Assembly (NCBI RefSeq): GCF_014084045.1
Contig: NZ_CP043732.1
Coordinates: 434,001-498,000, forward strand
Source of the DNA: Microbacterium esteraromaticum
GTDB lineage: Bacteria; Actinomycetota; Actinomycetes; Actinomycetales; Microbacteriaceae
Direction of reading: 5' to 3'
DNA length: 64,000 bases
Part shown: positions 29,672-38,738 of the stretch, piece by piece
Layout: every line of letters begins with the position of its first letter
How positions within the stretch are numbered: position 1 is the stretch's first letter
Program-made: the position numbers and the translations under genes
The notes under the pieces: model-generated
Databases searched by the model: none
What the model was told of the DNA's origin: nothing
The model's input: only the letters and a program-made list of their open reading frames with translations

Positions 29672-30340
29672 TTACTTGCCTGCCTCGACGAAGCCTGCGG
29701 CCTCTGCGGCCTCAGCGGTGCGGAACCACACCTCTGCGACGGTCGCGTCGTACCACTGGCCGTCGGGACGGTGGTACTTCATCGAGTCCTTGTTGCCCTT
29801 GATGTCGAAGCCCTCGGGAGCCGAGCCATCCTCCAGCGGAGCGGCCGAGTCCTCGCCGAAGCCGCCGTCGACGAGAGCGGCGGGAGCGGCGGTCTCCTCG
29901 ACCGGAGCCTCCTCCACCTTCTCGGCCTTGGGCGCCTCAGCCTTGGCTGCGGGCTTGGCGGACTTCTTCTTGGGGGTGACGGGCTCGAGGACGAGCTCGA
30001 TCACGGCCATGGGCGCGTTGTCGCCCTTGCGGTTGCCGACCTTCGTGATGCGGGTGTAGCCGCCCTGACGGTCGGCGACCAGCGGTGCGATCTCGTTGAA
30101 CAGCACGTGCGCGGCGTCCTTGTTGGAACGCAGCACGGTGAGCGCACGACGACGGGCGTGCAGGTCGCCGCGCTTGCCGAGCGTGATCAGGCGCTCGGCG
30201 AGCGGACGCAGGCGCTTCGCCTTGGTCTCGGTCGTCTTGATCGACTTGTGGGTGAACAGCGCTGCCGCGAGGTTCGCGAGAAGAAGGCGCTCGTGTGCGG
30301 GGCCGCCTCCGAGGCGGGGACCCTTGGTGGGCTTGGGCAT
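29672..30340 (-). CDS. rplQ: Ribosomal protein L17 with C-terminal sunset-like extension
   Basis: Residues 1-118 are normal bL17 ([35 protein letters not shown]). An Ala/Lys/Glu/Pro linker follows, then a compact C-terminal segment (about 175-222) containing [20 protein letters not shown] and [16 protein letters not shown], which is the sunset-type domain seen on some actinobacterial proteins. At 222 residues it is almost twice the usual length. Last gene of the alpha cluster. Confidence 0.95.
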   Translation of the reverse strand: MPKPTKGPRLGGGPAHERLLLANLAAALFTHKSIKTTETKAKRLRPLAERLITLGKRGDLHARRRALTVLRSNKDAAHVLFNEIAPLVADRQGGYTRITKVGNRKGDNAPMAVIELVLEPVTPKKKSAKPAAKAEAPKAEKVEEAPVEETAAPAALVDGGFGEDSAAPLEDGSAPEGFDIKGNKDSMKYHRPDGQWYDATVAEVWFRTAEAAEAAGFVEAGK

Positions 30341-30375
30341 AATCGTCTAGCTCCTGGTCAGAAAGATGTCGGGAT

Positions 30376-31365
30376 TCAGAAGGACTCGTCTTCGCCTGCG
30401 CTGTAGAAGTGGGCGCCGTCGAAACCGGGCACCGAATCCTTCAGCGACAGACCGAGCGAGACGAGCTTGTCGCGCACCTCGTCGACCGACTTCTGTCCGA
30501 AATTGCGGATGTTCATCAGCTGCGTCTCGGAAAGGGCGACCAGCTCCGAGACGGTGTTGATGCCCTCGCGCTTGAGGCAGTTGTACGAGCGCACCGACAG
30601 ATCGAGGTCCTCGATCGGCATGGAGAGCTCGCTGGAGAGCACAGCCTCGACCGGCGCAGGGCCGATCTCGATGCCCTCGGCCTCGACGTTCAGCTCGCGG
30701 GCGAGGCCGAACAGCTCGGTGAGGGTCTTGGCTGCGGAGGCGACGGCGTCGCGCGGGAGGATCGACGACTTGGTCTCGACGTCCAGCACGAGCTTGTCGA
30801 AGTCGGTGCGCTCACCAGCACGGGTGGCGTCGACGCGGTAGCTGACCTTGAGCACCGGCGAGTAGATCGAGTCGACCGGGATCTGGCCGGCCTCTGCGTA
30901 CTCGTTGCGGTTCTGGGCTGCCGAGACGTAGCCGCGGCCGCGCTCGATGGTCAGCTCGAGCTCGAAGCGAGCGGTGTCGTTGAGCGTCGCGATGACCAGG
31001 TCGGGGTTGTGCACCTCGACTCCCGCCGGAGCGGAGATGTCGGCTGCGGTGACCTCGCCGGAGCCCGTCTTGCGCAGGTACGCGGTGATGGGCTCGTCGC
31101 GCTCGCTGGAGACGACCAGCTGCTTGATGTTGAGGATGATCTCGGTGACGTCCTCCTTCACACCGGGGATCGTGCTGAACTCGTGCAGCACGCCGTCGAT
31201 GCGAATGGTGGTGACCGATGCGCCGGGGATCGACGAGAGCAGGCTGCGACGCAGCGCGTTGCCGATCGTGTATCCGAAACCGGGCTCCAGCGGCTCGATG
31301 ACGAACCGGCTGCGGTTCTCGGAGATCTTCTCCTCGGTGAGAGTGGGACGCTGTGCGATGAGCAC
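30376..31365 (-). CDS. rpoA: RNA polymerase alpha subunit
   Basis: The 329-residue product starts at GTG (31365). The N-terminal assembly domain includes [20 protein letters not shown]; the C-terminal domain has [19 protein letters not shown] and [11 protein letters not shown]. It nucleates RNA polymerase assembly and contacts UP elements and activators. GAAAGGAACAC precedes the start. It is separated from rpsK by 128 bp containing a hairpin and a possible own promoter (TTCAGA-17-CATATA on the minus strand). Confidence 0.98.
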   Translation of the reverse strand: MLIAQRPTLTEEKISENRSRFVIEPLEPGFGYTIGNALRRSLLSSIPGASVTTIRIDGVLHEFSTIPGVKEDVTEIILNIKQLVVSSERDEPITAYLRKTGSGEVTAADISAPAGVEVHNPDLVIATLNDTARFELELTIERGRGYVSAAQNRNEYAEAGQIPVDSIYSPVLKVSYRVDATRAGERTDFDKLVLDVETKSSILPRDAVASAAKTLTELFGLARELNVEAEGIEIGPAPVEAVLSSELSMPIEDLDLSVRSYNCLKREGINTVSELVALSETQLMNIRNFGQKSVDEVRDKLVSLGLSLKDSVPGFDGAHFYSAGEDESF

Positions 31366-31444
31366 TATGTGTTCCTTTCGATCACATGCCCGCTATATGA
31401 CATGTGTGGGGTGAGGTCTGAAGTTGTGGAAAATCTGGGGGCGA

Positions 31445-31486
31445 GTCTGCCCCTCCTGGGCCCGCAGGGGCTCAGGAAGGGCAGAC
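31445..31486 (-). terminator. Intra-operon hairpin between rpsK and rpoA
   Basis: GTCTGCCCCTCCTGGGCCC pairs with GGGGCTCAGGAAGGGCAGAC with about two mismatches, directly after rpsK. It probably lowers read-through so that rpoA-rplQ depend partly on the downstream promoter-like TTCAGA-17-CATATA. Confidence 0.55.
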
Positions 31487-31493
31487 GGCCGGA

Positions 31494-31892
31494 TCAGACG
31501 CGGCGGCGCTTCGGCGGGCGGCAGCCGTTGTGCGCCTGAGGCGTGACGTCCTGGATGGACCCCACCTCGAGGCCGGCGGCCTGCAGCGAGCGGATCGCGG
31601 TCTCGCGGCCCGAACCGGGGCCCTTCACGAAGACGTCGACCTTCTTGACGCCGTGCTCTGCGGCCTGGCGTGCAGCGGACTCCGCTGCCATGCCGGCGGC
31701 GTACGGCGTCGACTTGCGCGAGCCCTTGAAACCAACGCCACCCGACGAGGCCCAGCTGATGACAGCGCCGGACGGGTCGGTGATCGAGACGATGGTGTTG
31801 TTGAACGTCGACTTGATGTGGGCCTGGCCCAGCGCGATGTTCTTCTTCTCCTTGCGGCGCGGCTTGCGCGCGGCGGCCTTGGGTGCAGCCAT
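31494..31892 (-). CDS. rpsK: Ribosomal protein S11
   Basis: The 132-residue product shows uS11 signatures [18 protein letters not shown] and the basic C-terminus [15 protein letters not shown]. It forms part of the small-subunit platform next to the E site. Gene order rpsM-rpsK is usual; rpsD, which follows rpsK in many bacteria, is missing here. Confidence 0.98.
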   Translation of the reverse strand: MAAPKAAARKPRRKEKKNIALGQAHIKSTFNNTIVSITDPSGAVISWASSGGVGFKGSRKSTPYAAGMAAESAARQAAEHGVKKVDVFVKGPGSGRETAIRSLQAAGLEVGSIQDVTPQAHNGCRPPKRRRV

Positions 31893-31919
31893 GAAAGTGT
31901 TCTCCTATTCCCTGGCCGC

Positions 31920-32294
31920 TTAGCGGGCCTTCTTCTTGCCGGCGACGGTGCGCTTCGGGCCCTTGCGGGTACGCGCGTTGGTCTTGGTGCGCTGACCGCG
32001 GACCGGAAGGCCACGACGGTGACGAAGGCCCTCGTAGGAGCCGATCTCGACCTTGCGGCGGATGTCGGCGGCGACCTCGCGGCGCAGGTCACCCTCCACC
32101 TTGTAGTTGCCTTCGATGTGGTCGCGGAGTGCGACGAGCTGCTCGTCGCTGAGGTCCTTGACGCGGATCGACTCGTCGATCTCGGTCGCCTTGAGGATCT
32201 CGACGGAGCGGGTACGGCCGATGCCGTAGATGTAGGTGAGGGCGATCACCACGCGCTTGTCGCGCGGGATGTCAACGCCGGCAAGACGTGCCAT
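31920..32294 (-). CDS. rpsM: Ribosomal protein S13
   Basis: The 124-residue product begins [14 protein letters not shown] and ends in the basic tail [13 protein letters not shown]. It bridges to the large subunit and contacts P-site tRNA. The ATG at 32294 is used; the frame is open for 13 further codons upstream, which are not family-like. Confidence 0.98.
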   Translation of the reverse strand: MARLAGVDIPRDKRVVIALTYIYGIGRTRSVEILKATEIDESIRVKDLSDEQLVALRDHIEGNYKVEGDLRREVAADIRRKVEIGSYEGLRHRRGLPVRGQRTKTNARTRKGPKRTVAGKKKAR

Positions 32295-32406
32295 GCGGTT
32301 CTCCTGGAGTGTTGTGGAGGTGTGGAGCAGCATCCGGTCCCGGGCCTCCGCCCCGAGGTGTCCCCCGCTCGCGCGGGTTCCGATGCTGCCTTGTTTGATC
32401 TCACCC

Positions 32407-32443
32407 GGTCGAAGAGCGAAGAGCGAAGCGACGAGTCGAAACG
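32407..32443 (+). repeat. Second copy of dispersed repeat in the rpsM-rpmJ spacer
   Basis: GGTCGAAGAGCGAAG...CGAGTCGAAACGC resembles the 29559 element. It sits in a 203-bp gene-free spacer (32295-32497), unusually long for this cluster, which also has the spaced inverted repeat GCAGCATC / GATGCTGC (about 32326-32390) around GC-rich inner stems. Confidence 0.5.
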
Positions 32444-32497
32444 CCTCGCATACGACGGTGAGTGTTCAGTTGTGGTTCTCGCGGGGTGTGACCCTGC

Positions 32498-32614
32498 TCA
32501 GCCCTGGCGCTGCTTGTGACGCGGGTTCGACTTGCAGATGACCATGACGCGGCCGTGACGACGGATCACGCGGCAGTGGTCGCAGATGGGCTTGACGCTG
32601 GGGTTGACCTTCAT
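32498..32614 (-). CDS. rpmJ: Ribosomal protein L36
   Basis: The 38-residue product reads [20 protein letters not shown] and ends [13 protein letters not shown]. The zinc-ribbon ligands C11, C14, C27 and H32 are all present, so this is the zinc-binding (C+) form. Confidence 0.96.
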   Translation of the reverse strand: MKVNPSVKPICDHCRVIRRHGRVMVICKSNPRHKQRQG

Positions 32615-32679
32615 GATGTTTCCTGTTCGCTGTCTTCACCGGGCAGGCGAGATCGCCTGGGGTGTTACTTCTCGACCGA

Positions 32680-32901
32680 TCAGCGGTAGCGGTAGACGAT
32701 GCGGCCGCGGGTCAGGTCGTAGGGCGAGAGCTCCACGACCACGCGGTCCTCGGGGATGATGCGGATGTAGTTCTGCCGCATCTTGCCGGAAATCGTTGCA
32801 AGAACCTTGTGTCCGTTGCTGAGCTCAACGCGGAACATCGCGTTGGGCAGAGCCTCGGACACGACGCCCTCGATCTCGATGACACCGTCTTTCTTAGCCA
32901 T
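32680..32901 (-). CDS. infA: Translation initiation factor IF-1
   Basis: The 73-residue OB-fold protein runs [14 protein letters not shown] to RGRIVYRYR. It occupies the A site of the 30S subunit during initiation. The ATG at 32901 is chosen over the longer open frame because it gives the exact family length. First gene of the infA-rpmJ-rpsM-rpsK cluster. Confidence 0.97.
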   Translation of the reverse strand: MAKKDGVIEIEGVVSEALPNAMFRVELSNGHKVLATISGKMRQNYIRIIPEDRVVVELSPYDLTRGRIVYRYR

Positions 32902-33008
32902 AGCCTCGCTGACGCTTCTGCAGACCGGTCGATCTGCGGTGGATGGGTGATGAGTGTGATGCCGCCCGTTCGGACACGCCAGAACAAGGCGCAAGGCACC
33001 AAAGATCT

Positions 33009-33037
33009 ATGATAGACCCTCGGTGCCCGCGCGGCAA
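33009..33037 (-). promoter_or_regulatory. Promoter of infA cluster
   Basis: On the minus strand TTGCCG (33032-33037) and TATCAT (33009-33014) are separated by 17 bp, about 110 bp upstream of infA and inside the short gap after the DsbA-like gene. Confidence 0.65.
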
Positions 33038-33044
33038 ATGGAGC

Positions 33045-33710
33045 TCAGCCGATCAGGTCGGTGAACTTCTGGAAGTCTGCGTTGTTGCTCATGTCGAGCC
33101 GCTTGCCGTTGATCTCGACGGTCGGGGTGCCCTTGATCTCGTGCTGCTGCGCCTGGGCAGTGCCCCACTTCTTGTAGGTACCGTCTTCGATGCACGACGC
33201 GGCAGCTTCAGCACCCGCACCCTTGGCGATCTCCGAGATCTGGTCGTCCGTGAGTCCAGCGGTGCCCTCATCAGGCTGGTTCTGGAACATCGCGTTCATG
33301 AAGTCGATGGCCTTCTCGGGAGCCTCCTCGGCCACGCAGAACATCGCGCCTGCTGCGCGCGATGAGTAGGCGGAACCCTGCGAACGGAAGTCCAGGATCT
33401 CGATCGGGTGGTACTCGAGAGTGATCTTGCCGTCGGCAGCCGCCTTCTGCATGGCCTCGCCGTACTGCTGCTCGAACTGGTTGCAGATGGGGCACATGAA
33501 GTCGATGTAGACGGCAAGCGTGTCTTCGCCCTCGCCGAAGCTGATCGCGCCGGTCTCGGAGTTGATGATCTCGCCCTTGGGCGCCGGACCCGCGTCGGTG
33601 GCCTGGTTGTTCAGCCAGACGACGACCGCGCCGAGCGCGACGAGCACGACGACGACGGCGATGGAGATTCCGATGGCGAACCAGTTGGGCTTGCTCTGGG
33701 CGTGGGCCAT
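33045..33710 (-). CDS. Membrane-anchored DsbA-like thiol oxidoreductase
   Basis: The 221-residue product has an N-terminal anchor (WFAIGISIAVVVVLVALGAVVVW), then a thioredoxin-fold domain with the active-site CPIC in IDFMCPICNQFEQQY and the cis-proline loop KGTPTVEING. It probably forms or isomerises disulfides in secreted proteins. One further Cys pair (FCVAEE, SCIEDG) is present. The ATG at 33710 is used; upstream codons are not protein-like. Confidence 0.88.
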   Translation of the reverse strand: MAHAQSKPNWFAIGISIAVVVVLVALGAVVVWLNNQATDAGPAPKGEIINSETGAISFGEGEDTLAVYIDFMCPICNQFEQQYGEAMQKAAADGKITLEYHPIEILDFRSQGSAYSSRAAGAMFCVAEEAPEKAIDFMNAMFQNQPDEGTAGLTDDQISEIAKGAGAEAAASCIEDGTYKKWGTAQAQQHEIKGTPTVEINGKRLDMSNNADFQKFTDLIG

Positions 33711-33848
33711 GACAGTCCGATCTTCAGCACTAAATTGTCGCAACCATTCTGCCCCGCGCACGCTATGCCTGCCATGTGAACCCCGCCGCCCGGCATCCGC
33801 CCCCTCTCTCTCCTCACCCTCACCGAGGCCGTCACACCCCCAGCCCGT

Positions 33849-33913
33849 GAGACTTCCGTTCCCGCACGAGGCCGAGCTCCCGAGTCTCGGTCTCGTGCCG
33901 GAACCCGCGTCTC
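33849..33913. repeat. 65-bp palindromic element, copy 1
   Basis: 22-bp arms (GAGACTTCCGTTCCCGCACGAG against CTCGTGCCGGAACCCGCGTCTC, 17 of 22 paired) flank a 21-base centre that itself has CCGAG/CTCGG. It lies about 95 bp before the AbiEi-like gene within the gap 33711-34007, where no other gene is seen. The same element recurs right after that gene. Confidence 0.75.
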
Positions 33914-34007
33914 GCGGTCTCTGCACAGCTCACGGACGTGCACGACTTGTGCACAGCGGCCGGGTCGCGGTCCGCGGTCGGGTCTCGGCTCGGGTCAGGA
34001 TGAGCGG

Positions 34008-35042
34008 ATGCTGCTCACCGACCGCGCCGTGCTGGCGCCGCCCGCTCCCCTGATCACCCGCGAGGAGGCGCGGATGCTCGGCGTGCCGATCAGCGCGACG
34101 AGCCATCTGATCGTGCGTCGAGGCCTGTACGTGCCGCGTCAGGCGTACCTGAGCCTGAGGCCGTGGGAGCAGTACGCCCTGCGGGTCCACGGCTACATCC
34201 GTCGCCATCCTGATGCAGTGCTGTGCCTCGAGTCAGCCGCCGTTCTGCATGGTCTGCCGCTGTTCCGGCATCCTCGTGACATCCATGTGCTCGACCCGGA
34301 CGCCGAGCGGTCGCAGCGGATCGGCGACGTGTGCATCCACACCAGCGCGGATGCCCGCGACATCATCCGCATCGCAGGGATGCGCGTCACCGGGCTGCTC
34401 GACACCGTCGTCGATCTTGCGCGCGCGGTCGCGCCTGCGCGTGCGCTGGCGATCGCCGACAGCGCCCTGTCGCCTGTGCAGGACGGCGGTGTCCGGCTCG
34501 CCGACCTGCGGGCGAAAGCCGAGGAGCAGCAGAACCGACGCGGCCGCGCGCGTCTGCGCTGGGTCTGTGCGCGGGCCGACGGACGCGCCGAGTCGCCGGC
34601 GGAGAGCGTGAGCCGCGCTGTCATCGAGTGGAGCGGGTTCGAGCATCCGGAGCTGCAGCGCGAGTTCGGGTACGAAGGGCGTCGCGACCGCGCCGACTTT
34701 CACTTCCCGTCGAACGGCACCATCGGCGAGGCCGACGGCTGGGGCAAGTACGAGCTGAACGCCCCGGAAAGGGCGGCCGTGCACCTTCGCGACGAGAAGC
34801 GGCGTGAGGACCGGCTGCGCAGGAACGGGCATCCGGTCGCCCGCTGGGATCTCGCAGACGCCTGGCGCGTCGCACCTCTCGTCACCGCACTGCGCGGCGC
34901 GGGCCTGACACCGCAGCATCCACCCCAGCCCGCGATGCTCGCGACCCTCGCACAGAGCCCGCGTGATCGCCCCACTGCGCGCGAGACGTACGTTCCCGCA
35001 CGAGACCGACGTCGGCGAGCACTGTCTCGTGCCGGAACGTAA
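34008..35042 (+). CDS. AbiEi-like protein with PD-(D/E)XK nuclease-like C-terminus
   Basis: The 344-residue product has an N-terminal winged-helix-like part (LITREEARMLGVPISATSHL) and LCLESAAVLHGLPLF, as in AbiEi-type antitoxin/regulator proteins of actinobacteria. The C-terminal part resembles a Vsr/DUF559 nuclease core: D230 in RADFHF, E241 and D243 in GEADGWGK with K247, then DEKRREDRLRRNGHPVARW. No AbiEii toxin is adjacent. The last 20 codons overlap repeat copy 2, so the natural end may once have been elsewhere. Function unknown; defence-related is a guess. Confidence 0.6.
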   Translation: MLLTDRAVLAPPAPLITREEARMLGVPISATSHLIVRRGLYVPRQAYLSLRPWEQYALRVHGYIRRHPDAVLCLESAAVLHGLPLFRHPRDIHVLDPDAERSQRIGDVCIHTSADARDIIRIAGMRVTGLLDTVVDLARAVAPARALAIADSALSPVQDGGVRLADLRAKAEEQQNRRGRARLRWVCARADGRAESPAESVSRAVIEWSGFEHPELQREFGYEGRRDRADFHFPSNGTIGEADGWGKYELNAPERAAVHLRDEKRREDRLRRNGHPVARWDLADAWRVAPLVTALRGAGLTPQHPPQPAMLATLAQSPRDRPTARETYVPARDRRRRALSRAGT

Positions 35043-35047
35043 GTCTC
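34983..35047. repeat. 65-bp palindromic element, copy 2
   Basis: 22-bp arms at 34983-35004 and 35026-35047 pair at 20 of 22 positions around a 21-base centre containing CCGACGTCGG. It has the same length, orientation and arm sequence as copy 1. It spans the stop codon of the AbiEi-like gene. Confidence 0.8.
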
Positions 35048-35083
35048 GCCGAGGTGCGCGGTGCGCAGCGTGCGGCGCGCGGG

Positions 35084-35932
35084 TTACGGGAGGGGGACGG
35101 GCGTCACGCCGAAGGGGGCCAGGCCGGCGGCGCCGCCGTCGGGCGCGGTGAGCACCCAGATGCCGCCCTCGTGGCGGGCGACGCTGTGCTCCCAGTGCGA
35201 GCCGTCGGACCCGTCGGTGGTCGACACCGTCCAGTCGTCGTCCTCGATGAAGGTCGCCTCTCCCCCGGCGGTGACCATCGGCTCGATGGCGAGCACGAGG
35301 CCAGGCCGGATCTCGGCACCGGGGTCTGGCGTGCGGTAGTTGAAGACGCTCGGCGCCTCGTGCATCTTGCGTCCGATGCCGTGGCCGACGTACTCGCGCA
35401 GGATGCCGTAGGTCTCGCCCGAGACCTCGGACGGACCCTGCGCCTCGATGTACTCCTGGATGGCGGTTCCGAGGTCGCCGATGTGCGAGGCGGATGCCAT
35501 CGCGGCGATGCCGGCCCACATCGAGCCCTCGGTCACCCGGGAGAGCTCCTCGCGCCGAGCCACCAGCTCAGGGCGCGAGTCGTCCGGAACCACGAAGGTG
35601 ACCGCGCTGTCGCCGTTCCAGCCCTTGAACTGCGCTCCGCAGTCGATCGAGACGATGTCGCCGGGCTCGAGAACCCGCTCACCCGGGATACCGTGCACGA
35701 CCTGCTCGTTCACCGAGATGCAGGTCGTGTGGCGGTAGCCGCGCACGAGCTGGAAGTTCGACTCGGCGCCGCGAGCGACGATCGTGCGCTCGGCCACGGC
35801 ATCCAGCTCCGCCGTCGTGACTCCGGGGCGCACCAGCGGGCGCACCGCCTCGAGAGCCGCGGCGGTGATCAGCCCCGGCTCGAGCATCGAACGGAGCTGA
35901 GCCGGGGTCTTGTAGATCGACTTGCGGAACAT
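35084..35932 (-). CDS. map: Methionine aminopeptidase, type I
   Basis: The 282-residue product removes initiator methionine. Metal ligands are readable: D in VSIDCGA, D in WNGDSAVTF, H in YVGHGIGRKMHE, E in LAIEPM and E in HWEHSVA. It follows adk by seven bases and closes the secY-adk-map unit, the usual actinobacterial order. Only about 25 residues follow the last ligand, so the length is at the upper end for type I. Confidence 0.96.
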   Translation of the reverse strand: MFRKSIYKTPAQLRSMLEPGLITAAALEAVRPLVRPGVTTAELDAVAERTIVARGAESNFQLVRGYRHTTCISVNEQVVHGIPGERVLEPGDIVSIDCGAQFKGWNGDSAVTFVVPDDSRPELVARREELSRVTEGSMWAGIAAMASASHIGDLGTAIQEYIEAQGPSEVSGETYGILREYVGHGIGRKMHEAPSVFNYRTPDPGAEIRPGLVLAIEPMVTAGGEATFIEDDDWTVSTTDGSDGSHWEHSVARHEGGIWVLTAPDGGAAGLAPFGVTPVPLP

Positions 35933-35939
35933 CGAGGGG

Positions 35940-36536
35940 TCAGACCAGCTGCCCGATGCCGCGTGCGGCCAGGGCGGACGAGATGCGCTCGGTGATCTCG
36001 TCGAGCGAGCCGACGCCGTCGATGCGGTCGACGATGCCTCGCTCGTCGTACACCGAGATGATCGGAGCGGTCTCGTGCTCGTAGATGTCGAGGCGGTGCG
36101 CGATCGCCTCGTCGGTGTCGTCGGAGCGGCCCTGCTCCACTGCGCGCAGGCTGAGGCGGGCGATGCTCTCCTCGCGCGGCACGTCGAGCAGGATGACGGC
36201 GTCGAGCGATGCGTCGTGCTCGCCGAGGAAGGCGTCGAGGTGGTGCACCTGCGTGGTGTTGCGCGGGTATCCGTCGAGCAGGAACCCGACCTGCGCGTCG
36301 TCCTGGGAGAGACGGTCGCGCACGATCTCGCTCGTCAGCTCGTCGGGCACGAGGTCGCCGGCGTCGAGGATCGCGGTGACCTTCTGGCCGAGCTCGGTGC
36401 CCTCCTTGATGTTGGCGCGGAACATGTCGCCGGTGGAGACGACGGGGATGTTCAGCGCCTCGGCGATGCGGATGCCCTGGGTGCCCTTGCCCGAGCCCTG
36501 CGGGCCGACGATCAGAAGACGTGCGGAAGCGGTCAT
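35940..36536 (-). CDS. adk: Adenylate kinase, short-lid form
   Basis: The 198-residue product has the P-loop GPQGSGKGTQ, STGDMFRANI and LLDGYPRNTTQ. The lid is short and lacks the zinc-type Cys residues, as in actinobacteria. It interconverts ATP, ADP and AMP. Its ATG overlaps the secY stop by four bases. Confidence 0.97.
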   Translation of the reverse strand: MTASARLLIVGPQGSGKGTQGIRIAEALNIPVVSTGDMFRANIKEGTELGQKVTAILDAGDLVPDELTSEIVRDRLSQDDAQVGFLLDGYPRNTTQVHHLDAFLGEHDASLDAVILLDVPREESIARLSLRAVEQGRSDDTDEAIAHRLDIYEHETAPIISVYDERGIVDRIDGVGSLDEITERISSALAARGIGQLV

Positions 36537-37855
36537 CGGAGAAGCCCTTCGTAGTGGCGCTGCTGCAGCTGCGCGTCGATCTGCTTCACCGTCTCGAGGC
36601 CGACACCCACGATGATCAGGATCGAGGCGCCGCCGAACGGGAAGTTCTGGTTGGCCTGCACCGTCGCCAGCGCGACCAGCGGGATCAGCGCGACGAAGCC
36701 CAGGTACAGCGAACCGGGGAACGTGATCCGGGTGATCACGTAATCCAGGTACTCGGCCGTCGGACGCCCGGCGCGGATGCCGGGGATGAACCCGCCGTAC
36801 TTCTTCATGTTGTCGGCGACCTCGACGGGGTTGAACGTGATCGCGACGTAGAAGTACGTGAAGCCGATGATCAGCAGGAAGTACACCAGCATGTACAGCG
36901 GCTGGTCGCCCGTGGCGAGGTTCGCGAGGATCCATGCCACCCACGCGGGCGGCTCGCTGGCGTCGGCGGGAGTGTTGAACTGCGCCAGGAGCATCGGGAG
37001 GTACAGCAGCGACGAGGCGAAGATGATCGGGATCACGCCCGCCATGTTGACCTTGATCGGGATGTACGTGTTGGTTCCGCCATAGGTGCGGCGACCGACC
37101 ATGCGCTTGGCATACTGCACGGGGACCCGGCGCTGCGACTGCTCGACGTAGACGATGAGCGACATCACCACGATGCCGATGAGCATCACCAGCAGGAAGA
37201 CCTCGAAGCCCTTGGCCTCCCAGATCGCCCACATCGAAGCGGGGAAGGTCGCGGCGATCGACGTGAAGATCAGCAGCGACATGCCGTTGCCGATGCCTCG
37301 CTCGGTGACGAGCTCCGCCATCCACATGATCAGGCCGGTGCCCGCGGTCATCGCGATGATGATGAGCGCCTGTGCCCACCACACGTCGTTCGTCAGCAGG
37401 CTGTTGCACGCGGCGATGTCGGTCTGGCCGAACAGCTGACCGCTGCGCGCGACCGTCACCACTGTCGCGGACTGCAGCAGTGCGAGTGCGATCGTGAGGT
37501 AGCGCGTGTACTGGGTGAGCTTGCTCTGCCCAGCCTGGCCCTCCTTGTGGAGGGTCTCGAAGTGCGGGATGACGACGCGCAGGAGCTGCGTGATGATCGT
37601 CGCGGTGATGTACGGCATCACACCGAGCGCGAAGATGGACAGCTGCAGCAGCGCACCGCCGGAGAAGAGGTTGAGCATGCCGAGCAGTCCGTCGGTGCCG
37701 GCGTTGGCAGCGAGGCACTGCTCGACGTTCGGGAAGTTCACGAACGGAGCCGGCACGTTCGAGCCCAGACGGTACAGAGCGATGATGCCGATGGTGAAAA
37801 GGATCTTCTGCCGCAGGTCAGGCGTGCGGAAGATTCGCGCGATGGCGCTAAACAA
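36533..37855 (-). CDS. secY: Preprotein translocase channel SecY
   Basis: The 440-residue, ten-helix membrane protein forms the Sec channel (LFSAIARIFRTPDLRQKILF, NMAGVIPIIFASSLL, and the C5 loop with PRAGRPTAEY-like residues). TTG at 37855 is taken as start because AGGAGGAAC lies seven bases before it and FSAIARIFRTPDLR is the standard N-terminus; the frame is open further upstream but without family similarity. Confidence 0.95.
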   Translation of the reverse strand: MFSAIARIFRTPDLRQKILFTIGIIALYRLGSNVPAPFVNFPNVEQCLAANAGTDGLLGMLNLFSGGALLQLSIFALGVMPYITATIITQLLRVVIPHFETLHKEGQAGQSKLTQYTRYLTIALALLQSATVVTVARSGQLFGQTDIAACNSLLTNDVWWAQALIIIAMTAGTGLIMWMAELVTERGIGNGMSLLIFTSIAATFPASMWAIWEAKGFEVFLLVMLIGIVVMSLIVYVEQSQRRVPVQYAKRMVGRRTYGGTNTYIPIKVNMAGVIPIIFASSLLYLPMLLAQFNTPADASEPPAWVAWILANLATGDQPLYMLVYFLLIIGFTYFYVAITFNPVEVADNMKKYGGFIPGIRAGRPTAEYLDYVITRITFPGSLYLGFVALIPLVALATVQANQNFPFGGASILIIVGVGLETVKQIDAQLQQRHYEGLLR

Positions 37856-37919
37856 GGGCGTTCCTCCTGAAGGGATTGCCGAACGTGGAAGGACGGCCGA
37901 AAGTCCAGGGTAACGCACA

Positions 37920-37948
37920 GGAGGGGTCGGAGAATCTCCGACCCCTCC
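37920..37948 (-). terminator. Hairpin between rplO and secY
   Basis: Perfect 13-bp arms (GGAGGGGTCGGAG / CTCCGACCCCTCC) with a 3-base loop lie 20 bp after the rplO stop. It separates the spc ribosomal genes from secY-adk-map. Confidence 0.75.
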
Positions 37949-37968
37949 CAGCGTTCACAGCGGCTGGC

Positions 37969-38553
37969 TCAGTTGACCGAACCGCCGGCAGCGACGATCT
38001 TCTGCTCGGCGCTGCCCGAGACCTTGTCGACCGACACGGTCAGCTTGACCGAGATGTCGCCGTCACCGAGGACCTTGACCTTCTCGTTCTTGCGCACGGC
38101 ACCCTTGGCGACCAGGTCGCTGACGGTGACCTCTCCACCCTTGGGGTAGAGCTCCGCGAGCTTGGCCAGGTTCACGACCTGGTACTCGACGCGGAACGGG
38201 TTCTTGAACCCGCGCAGCTTCGGGGTGCGCATGTGCAGCGGCATCTGCCCACCCTCGAAGCCGGCGCGCACGGTGTTGCGCGCCTTTGTGCCCTTGGTTC
38301 CACGACCGGCCGTCTTGCCCTTCGAGCCCTCACCGCGACCGACACGGGTCTTCGCGGTGTGAGCGCCGGGGACGGGACGCAGGTGGTGCACCTTCAGGAC
38401 GGACGGGCGGGCTGCAGGAGCCTCGGCGTCCTTCTTGGCCGGAGCCTTCTTCTCGGCGGCCTTGGCCGGAGCGGCCTTCGCAGCAGCCGGCTTCTTGGCA
38501 GCGGTCTTCTTCGGGGCCTTCTCGGCCTCGACGGCTTCGTTCTTCTCAGCCAT
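37969..38553 (-). CDS. rplO: Ribosomal protein L15 with Lys/Ala-rich N-terminal extension
   Basis: Residues about 50-194 are normal uL15 ([41 protein letters not shown]). They are preceded by some 48 residues of Ala, Lys, Pro and Glu resembling a histone H1 tail. The ATG at 38553 overlaps the rpmD stop, which supports the long form. Confidence 0.96.
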   Translation of the reverse strand: MAEKNEAVEAEKAPKKTAAKKPAAAKAAPAKAAEKKAPAKKDAEAPAARPSVLKVHHLRPVPGAHTAKTRVGRGEGSKGKTAGRGTKGTKARNTVRAGFEGGQMPLHMRTPKLRGFKNPFRVEYQVVNLAKLAELYPKGGEVTVSDLVAKGAVRKNEKVKVLGDGDISVKLTVSVDKVSGSAEQKIVAAGGSVN

Positions 38554-38738
38554 TAGTCGATCTCCTCAACCTTGACGAGGTGCGCGACGGCGCGGACGTA
38601 GCCGCGGGTCTGAGCGTCGTCGGGACGGACGACCGAGTCGCCGATCCGCTTGAGACCGAGCGAACGCAGCGTGTCACGCTGGTTCTGCTTCTCGCTCACC
38701 TTGGACTTGATCTGCGTGACCTTGAGGCGCTCAGCCAT
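38553..38738 (-). CDS. rpmD: Ribosomal protein L30
   Basis: The 61-residue product reads [20 protein letters not shown] with the family core [20 protein letters not shown]. Start and stop overlap rpsE and rplO by one base each, giving coupled translation. Confidence 0.97.
   Translation of the reverse strand: MAERLKVTQIKSKVSEKQNQRDTLRSLGLKRIGDSVVRPDDAQTRGYVRAVAHLVKVEEID

Noticed and set aside
32831-32901. Longer infA start within the upstream open frame (to 32994)
   Set aside because: The extra N-terminal residues are not family-like; the ATG at 32901 gives the exact IF-1 length.
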